From contig NZ_FMDN01000021.1 of assembly GCF_900090245.1 (NCBI RefSeq), positions 1 through 64,000 on the forward strand: a stretch of DNA of 64,000 nt, written 5' to 3'. The notes under the pieces were generated by a model. It was not told where the DNA came from. It saw only the letters and a program-made list of their open reading frames with translations, and made no database searches. A program made the translations under genes and the position numbers. Positions 59,807-64,000 of this stretch are shown one piece after another. Numbering within the stretch: position 1 is the stretch's first letter; each line of letters starts with the position of its first letter. Origin of the DNA: Micromonospora halophytica (GTDB lineage Bacteria > Actinomycetota > Actinomycetes > Mycobacteriales > Micromonosporaceae).

Positions 59807-61207
59807 TCACGTCACAGCGTGGCTGCGCCGCCCCCGCTCGCCGGTGCGGCCCTCCGCGGCCGGCTGCCCGTCGTGGCGCCGCGGGTCGGCGGGGGAGCGG
59901 GACCGGTCACCGGTCACCGGGTCCTCGGAGTTGGCCCGGTCGGCCGCCTCGACGGCCGCTTCGACGGTCCGTCGGTCCGGCCAGCGCAACGCGGTGAAGA
60001 GCATCAGCAGGACGCCGCCGGCGCTCCACAGGCCGACCACCGTCGGGATGGGGAAGTGGTCGGCGAAGAGCCCGGTGATCAGCACCGCGCCGCCCTGGAT
60101 GACCTGCATGCCGGTGGCCATCACGCCGAAGGCTCGGGCCCGGAAGCCGTTCGGCAGGGCGCGGACGAAGAGGCCGTTGGCGGTCGGCAGCAGGCCGGCG
60201 ACGGCGAAGCCGCAGGTCGCCGCGAGTAGGGCCACCACCAGCGGCGGCGGGTCGAACAGCGCCGGCACCAGCGCCAGCGGCGCGGCCACCGCCAGCGGGC
60301 GCATCAGGGTGAGCCGGCGGGCCGGCGCGACCGCCCGCCCGACCAGCAGTCCACCGAGGATGAAGCCGGCCGGGTTGGCCGCCATGATCACGGCCTGGGC
60401 CAGGCCGGTGTCCATTCCGGGGTCGGTGCGCTCGCCGGCCCAGGCCGCGGCGAGTCCCTCGGGGACGATGGAGAAGAGCATGGCGCTGAAGACCAGCAGG
60501 GCGATCGCCCGCAGGACGGGGTTGCCGAACACGATCCGGAACCCCTCGCCGGTCTCTCGGAGGAGGTGGGTGCGGTGCGCGGCCGTCATCGCGGACGCCC
60601 GCTCGCGGACGCCCCAGCGCACCAGCGCGGCAGACACGGCGAACGTCATCGCGTTGATCAGCAGCGCGGCGGTGGTGTTCCAGGTGGCCACGGCCGCTCC
60701 GAGCAGGTAGCCGACCACCTGGGCGGCCTGGCCGAAGCTGGCGTTCAGCGACAGCCCGACGACCAGCCGGTCGCCGCTGAGGATGGCCGGCATGAGCGCC
60801 GACCGGGCGGCCTGGCTCGGCGGATTGGCGAGCGTGGTGGCGAAGAGCAGGGCGAGGATCGCCCAGACCGGCGTGCCCGGGATGGCGATCAGCGTCATCA
60901 GCGCCATCCGGACCAGGTCGCAGACCACCATCACGCGCCGGTACGGGTAGCGCTCCGCGAGTGCGGCGAGCAGTGGCCCGCCGACCAGCCAGGGGAGGTA
61001 GCTGACCGCGAACGCGGCGGCGGAGAGCGCGATCGACTCGCTCTCCCGGTAGACGAGGACGGTGACCGCGGCCTTCGCCACGTAGTCGCCGATCCAGGAG
61101 AGGAGGCTCGCGGTGAGGACCGCCCGGTACTCGGACTGGCCGAACACCTCACGGAAGGTTGCCGGCCCGTCCGGAGAGGGTCGCTCGTCGGACACCGTCG
61201 CCTCCAT
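59807..61207 (-). CDS. MFS transporter
   Basis: A 466-residue carrier with twelve hydrophobic segments, beginning VLTASLLSWIGDYVAKAAVTVLVY and ending around VVGLWSAGGVLLMLFTAL, then a charged disordered tail (residues 415-466). The fold and the LPNGFRARAFGVMATG loop place it in the drug-efflux/macrolide-efflux-like MFS group. Substrate unknown. It has a helix-8-like GFVLGGLLVGR-type motif (FILGGLLVGRAVAP). Confidence 0.9.
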   Translation of the reverse strand: MEATVSDERPSPDGPATFREVFGQSEYRAVLTASLLSWIGDYVAKAAVTVLVYRESESIALSAAAFAVSYLPWLVGGPLLAALAERYPYRRVMVVCDLVRMALMTLIAIPGTPVWAILALLFATTLANPPSQAARSALMPAILSGDRLVVGLSLNASFGQAAQVVGYLLGAAVATWNTTAALLINAMTFAVSAALVRWGVRERASAMTAAHRTHLLRETGEGFRIVFGNPVLRAIALLVFSAMLFSIVPEGLAAAWAGERTDPGMDTGLAQAVIMAANPAGFILGGLLVGRAVAPARRLTLMRPLAVAAPLALVPALFDPPPLVVALLAATCGFAVAGLLPTANGLFVRALPNGFRARAFGVMATGMQVIQGGAVLITGLFADHFPIPTVVGLWSAGGVLLMLFTALRWPDRRTVEAAVEAADRANSEDPVTGDRSRSPADPRRHDGQPAAEGRTGERGRRSHAVT

Positions 61208-61283
61208 CGAGCCCGCCGACGGCCACTCGTGACGGCCTTGACGGGGCCCTGTCGTCAGATCTACGGATCAGCGAGGACATGAT

Positions 61284-61301
61284 CACGCTCCGGGGAGCGT
61301 G
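61284..61301. repeat. Short inverted repeat between divergent or tail-to-head genes
   Basis: CACGCTCC (61284-61291) pairs with GGAGCGTG (61294-61301) around GG. It lies in the 247-bp spacer upstream of the MFS gene and may be an operator. Confidence 0.4.
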
Positions 61302-61454
61302 TGCACCGGATTCTGCCCGATCGTCTGAGAACTGGCTAGGGTGAACGGACGGATCGTCGCATCTCCGACTGAACGAACGGACGATACCCGAGGGGTCACG
61401 CGGTCGGGAAGCCCCGGATTTCGGATCACCGCGGTCGGACGGCTCATCCCGAGG

Positions 61455-62549
61455 TCAGGTCGCCCCGCCCTGGCCCGTGGGTGGAGGGCCGCTGGCGCCC
61501 TGGGCGCCGTTGGCGCCGCCCGGGGCGGCGGTCGTCGTGGGCACCTGCGGCAGGCCCGGGTAGAGCCGGGCGGCGGCGATCTTCGCGGTGATGCCCGAGT
61601 TCTCCAGCGCCTCGGCCAGCCGGCGGCGCAGCTCCCGGCCGACCGCGAACTGGCCGTCCGCCGTCGTCTTGACCACCGTCCGGATCACCGCCCCGTCCAC
61701 CGTCATCTGCTCGACGCCCAGCACCTCCGGCTCCTCGACGATCTCCGAGGCCAGTTCCGGGTCCATCGCCAGCGAGGCCGCGGCGGTACGCAGCACTGCG
61801 GTGGCTTCCTCGGTGCTGGCGAATCCGATCGGCAGGTCCACCACCACCAGGGCCCAGCCCTGGCTCTTGTTGCCGACCCGGACGATCTCCCCGTTGCGGA
61901 TGTACCAGAGCACCCCGCGTCCGTCCCGGACCGTGGTGACCCGCAGCCCCACCGACTCGACCACGCCGGTCGCCTCGCCCAGGTCCACCGTGTCGCCCAC
62001 GCCGTACTGGTCCTCGATGAGCATGAACAGGCCGGCGATCAGGTCCTTCACCAGACTCTGCGCGCCGAAGCCGAGGGCGACGCCGGCGATGCCGGCGCTG
62101 GCCAGCAGTGGAGCCAGGTCGAAGCTGAACTCCTTGAGGACCATCAGCAGCGCGATGCCGAAGACGAACGCGGTGACCATGCTGCGCAGCACCGAGCCGA
62201 TCGCCTCGGCCCGCTGCCGGCGGCGCTCCGGGACGAACTCCTCCGGATTGCCCGACGCGGACGGGATCCGCTCGCGCAGCGGCCGGAGCATCGTCGGCAC
62301 CGCGCCCTCGCTGGTGGTGCGGACCAGCCGGTTGATCGTCCGGTGCAGCGCCCAGCGGGCCACCAGGGCCAGCAGCAGGATCAGGACCACCCGCAGCGGC
62401 TTGAGCAGGATCCAGTAGCTGCCCTCGGCGAACCAGGTGGAGCCGGTCACCTCCAGCACGCCCTGGCACAGGGGGTCGTCCAGGCACTCCCGCGACGGCG
62501 ACGGGTCGATGATCGGCTCGGCGAGGATCGTCAGATCGGTGGGGCTCAC
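61455..62549 (-). CDS. MscS-family mechanosensitive channel
   Basis: A 364-residue protein. It has membrane helices at about 45-65 (WILLKPLRVVLILLLALVAR), 130-150 and a pore helix at 155-180 (PLLASAGIAGVALGFGAQSLVKDLIAGLFMLIEDQYGVGD, the MscS signature), then the beta domain (VVESVGLRVTTVRDGRGVLWYIRNGEIVRVGNKSQG) and a Pro/Gly tail. It opens under membrane tension during osmotic downshock. The GTG at 62549 is chosen over the TTG at 62567 because AGCAGG is better placed; this is weak evidence. Confidence 0.93.
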   Translation of the reverse strand: MSPTDLTILAEPIIDPSPSRECLDDPLCQGVLEVTGSTWFAEGSYWILLKPLRVVLILLLALVARWALHRTINRLVRTTSEGAVPTMLRPLRERIPSASGNPEEFVPERRRQRAEAIGSVLRSMVTAFVFGIALLMVLKEFSFDLAPLLASAGIAGVALGFGAQSLVKDLIAGLFMLIEDQYGVGDTVDLGEATGVVESVGLRVTTVRDGRGVLWYIRNGEIVRVGNKSQGWALVVVDLPIGFASTEEATAVLRTAAASLAMDPELASEIVEEPEVLGVEQMTVDGAVIRTVVKTTADGQFAVGRELRRRLAEALENSGITAKIAAARLYPGLPQVPTTTAAPGGANGAQGASGPPPTGQGGAT

Positions 62550-62679
62550 CCTGCTTTCGTACCGCAACGGTCGCGGCGATCGGCCGCCGACCCACCGGCG
62601 GCCCGGCCTCGACGACCGCCGTGATCATCCGGGGCCGAACCGGTCATCTTCACACGAGGGGAAGAAGCTTCACGGGGGA

Positions 62680-62706
62680 CCCCGGATTAGTACGTGCAAT
62701 CCGGGG
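62680..62706. terminator. Hairpin in the divergent leader of the HNH gene
   Basis: CCCCGGATT (62680-62688) pairs with AATCCGGGG (62698-62706), loop AGTACGTGC, followed by CCTTATC. It lies 128 bases before the HNH gene start and may attenuate it or end transcription from upstream. Confidence 0.5.
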
Positions 62707-62833
62707 CCTTATCAGGGACGATTGGCGCACGGACGTCGGTGATCCCGCCGGCGTCGGTCGTGGTCACCCCCTTGCCCGGGGCACGGCCGGCGTGGCCAGC
62801 GGTGGGAGCGGCTGGACCGGGAGGGTGAGCACG

Positions 62834-63379
62834 ATGCCTGACATACGACCCACGGTGGGCTCCGGCGCGCTGGTTCTCAACGCCACCTACGAGCCGCTGT
62901 GTGTCGTGTCGGTGCGTCGCGCCGCCATTCTCGTGCTCTCCGCCAAGGCGGTCTGTGTCGCCGACGGCGACGGGGTGCTGCACAGCGCCCGCAACGCGCT
63001 CCCCGTCCCCTCCGTGGTCCGGCTGACCCGTTTTGTCCGGGTGCCGTACCGGACCCACGTCGGGCTCTCCCGGCGGGCCATCTTCGCCCGTGACGGCTGG
63101 CGGTGTGTCTACTGCCGGGGGCCGGCGGAGACCATCGACCACGTCTTCCCGCGTAGTCGGGGCGGCCGGCACGCCTGGGAGAACGTGGTCGCCGCCTGCG
63201 CCCGGTGCAACCACACCAAGGGCGACAAGACCCCGGCCGAGCTGGGCTGGCGGCTGCACCACCACCCGGCCGCCCCGAAGGGGACGGCCTGGCGGGTGCT
63301 CGGGCACCGGGCCCCCGACCCGCGCTGGGCCGACTGGCTCGACCTGCGCGAGCCGCTGCGGGAGGCCGAGGCCGCCTGA
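62834..63379 (+). CDS. HNH-endonuclease-domain protein
   Basis: A 181-residue protein with a short N-terminal barrel-like part (VLNATYEPLCVVSVRRAAILVLSAKAV) and an HNH nuclease motif: CVYCRGPAETIDHVFPRSRGGRHAWENVVAACARCNHTKGDKTPAELG (two CxxC zinc knuckles; H-N-N residues in DHVFPRS, ENVV and RCNHTKG). A conserved actinobacterial gene, generally single copy, so a housekeeping DNA-processing role is more likely than phage defence. GAGGGTGAGC precedes the ATG. Confidence 0.9.
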   Translation: MPDIRPTVGSGALVLNATYEPLCVVSVRRAAILVLSAKAVCVADGDGVLHSARNALPVPSVVRLTRFVRVPYRTHVGLSRRAIFARDGWRCVYCRGPAETIDHVFPRSRGGRHAWENVVAACARCNHTKGDKTPAELGWRLHHHPAAPKGTAWRVLGHRAPDPRWADWLDLREPLREAEAA

Positions 63380-63414
63380 GCCGCTCCGCGCGGCCGGTGG
63401 GCGGGCCGGCGCGC

Positions 63415-64000
63415 TCATCCCTCGTGCGCCCGGACCAGTGAGGCGTACACCACCACGTTGTCGGCGTAGCCGGTGTCGCCGCCGACCCAGCGGCCACCGC
63501 AGGTGATCAGGCGCAGGTTGGGGCGACTGAAGTCGCCGTATATCTCGTCCACCGGCAGCTTCTCCTTGCCGTGCCGCTGCACCTGGTCGACCTCGAAGAC
63601 GGCCACCTTCCCGTCCCGCCGGGTCACCTCCACCTCGTCGCCGTCGCGCAGCCGCGTGAGGCCGTGGAAGACGGCCGGGCCGGTGCTGGTGTCGACGTGC
63701 CCGACGATCACCGCCGGGCCGTACTGACCGGGGGTCGGGCTCTGGTCGTACCAGGCCGCCTCCTGGGCGCGGGCGGCGTCCGGCACCCCGATGCTGCCGT
63801 CCGGGGCGATGCCGACGTGGTGCACCGGCGCCCGCAGGTCGATCCGGTCGATCGCGATTCCGGTCGGCGGGCTGCCCGGCAGCACCGGGAACTTCTTCGG
63901 CGGCGGGCGCAGGCCGGCGATGAACCGGTCCGGCAGCACGCTGAGGCCGGTCACCTGTTCCACGCCGAGCATGGCGACGATCAGCGCCATCAGGCCGGCG
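63415..64000 (-). CDS. Class F/E-type sortase, partial at right edge
   Basis: At least 195 residues of a sortase: N-terminal hydrophobic segment at the window edge (LMALIVAMLGVEQVTGLSVL), GIAIDRIDLRAPV, the active histidine in AVIVGHVDTSTGPAVFHGL, the cysteine in LRLITCGGRW and Arg beyond. The class F group, common in actinomycetes, anchors or processes secreted proteins at the cell wall. The true start lies beyond 64000, as the reading frame stays open there. Confidence 0.9.
   Translation of the reverse strand, partial: AGLMALIVAMLGVEQVTGLSVLPDRFIAGLRPPPKKFPVLPGSPPTGIAIDRIDLRAPVHHVGIAPDGSIGVPDAARAQEAAWYDQSPTPGQYGPAVIVGHVDTSTGPAVFHGLTRLRDGDEVEVTRRDGKVAVFEVDQVQRHGKEKLPVDEIYGDFSRPNLRLITCGGRWVGGDTGYADNVVVYASLVRAHEG

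Noticed and set aside
62834..63379. HNH nuclease as a phage-defence gene
   Set aside because: It lies outside the mobile element, has normal codon use and belongs to a conserved single-copy actinobacterial type; a defence role is not supported here.

Overview
The window is high-GC DNA with dense codon bias toward G/C at third positions, many GTG starts and 4-base stop/start overlaps. The gene set fits an actinomycete of the Micromonosporaceae, most likely Micromonospora or a close relative. This assignment is inferred from protein style and gene content, not from a marker gene. 

Layout. 1-318: end of an IS5-type insertion sequence running off the left edge. 316-14086: ordinary chromosome, with two M16 peptidases, asd, a CBS protein, an SCP2-like/glycogen-debranching pair, an acyltransferase, a GC-rich tandem array (9517-9708), an isochorismatase/GlxA-type regulator pair and a hydrolase. 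14177-30156: an integrated actinomycete integrative and conjugative element (AICE) of about 15.9 kb, bounded by 44-bp perfect direct repeats that copy the 3' half of tRNA-Arg(TCT). 30420-64000: chromosome again, with an SSB, cobalamin genes in three places (33990-36682, 43513-44889, 47851-51277), an ATP-dependent DNA ligase, SURF1, a class A PBP, trehalose synthesis (otsA and an otsB-GH15 fusion), ettA, a truncated haemoglobin, an MFS carrier, an MscS channel, an HNH protein and a partial sortase. 

The AICE. From the intact tRNA inward it carries a tyrosine integrase fused to a GntR-type helix-turn-helix, a three-gene cargo cassette (dual-OB protein plus two DUF488 proteins), a sugar-epimerase-like enzyme, an XRE/TPR-type regulator, an excisionase and a small HTH protein. 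A long leftward transfer/replication operon follows: DUF6284, small proteins, membrane proteins, zinc ribbon, FtsK/TraB-like translocase, Spd-like membrane protein, and a DnaB_N-DUF3987 replication protein. A perfect 31-bp hairpin ends that operon, and a second cargo cassette (three-TM protein plus a protein with a YbjN-like C-terminus) lies at the far end. Candidate cis elements are a CTAG-rich inverted-repeat cluster just 3' of the translocase (possible clt transfer locus), two copies of a 53-bp hairpin element between transfer genes, and TTGCGCAA operators between divergent promoters. 

The two cargo cassettes sit beside the two attachment sites, are clearly lower in GC than their surroundings and contain TTA codons. 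They are the best candidates for undescribed, possibly anti-phage or anti-plasmid, functions. All functional statements rest on reading the translated sequences; no database search was run.
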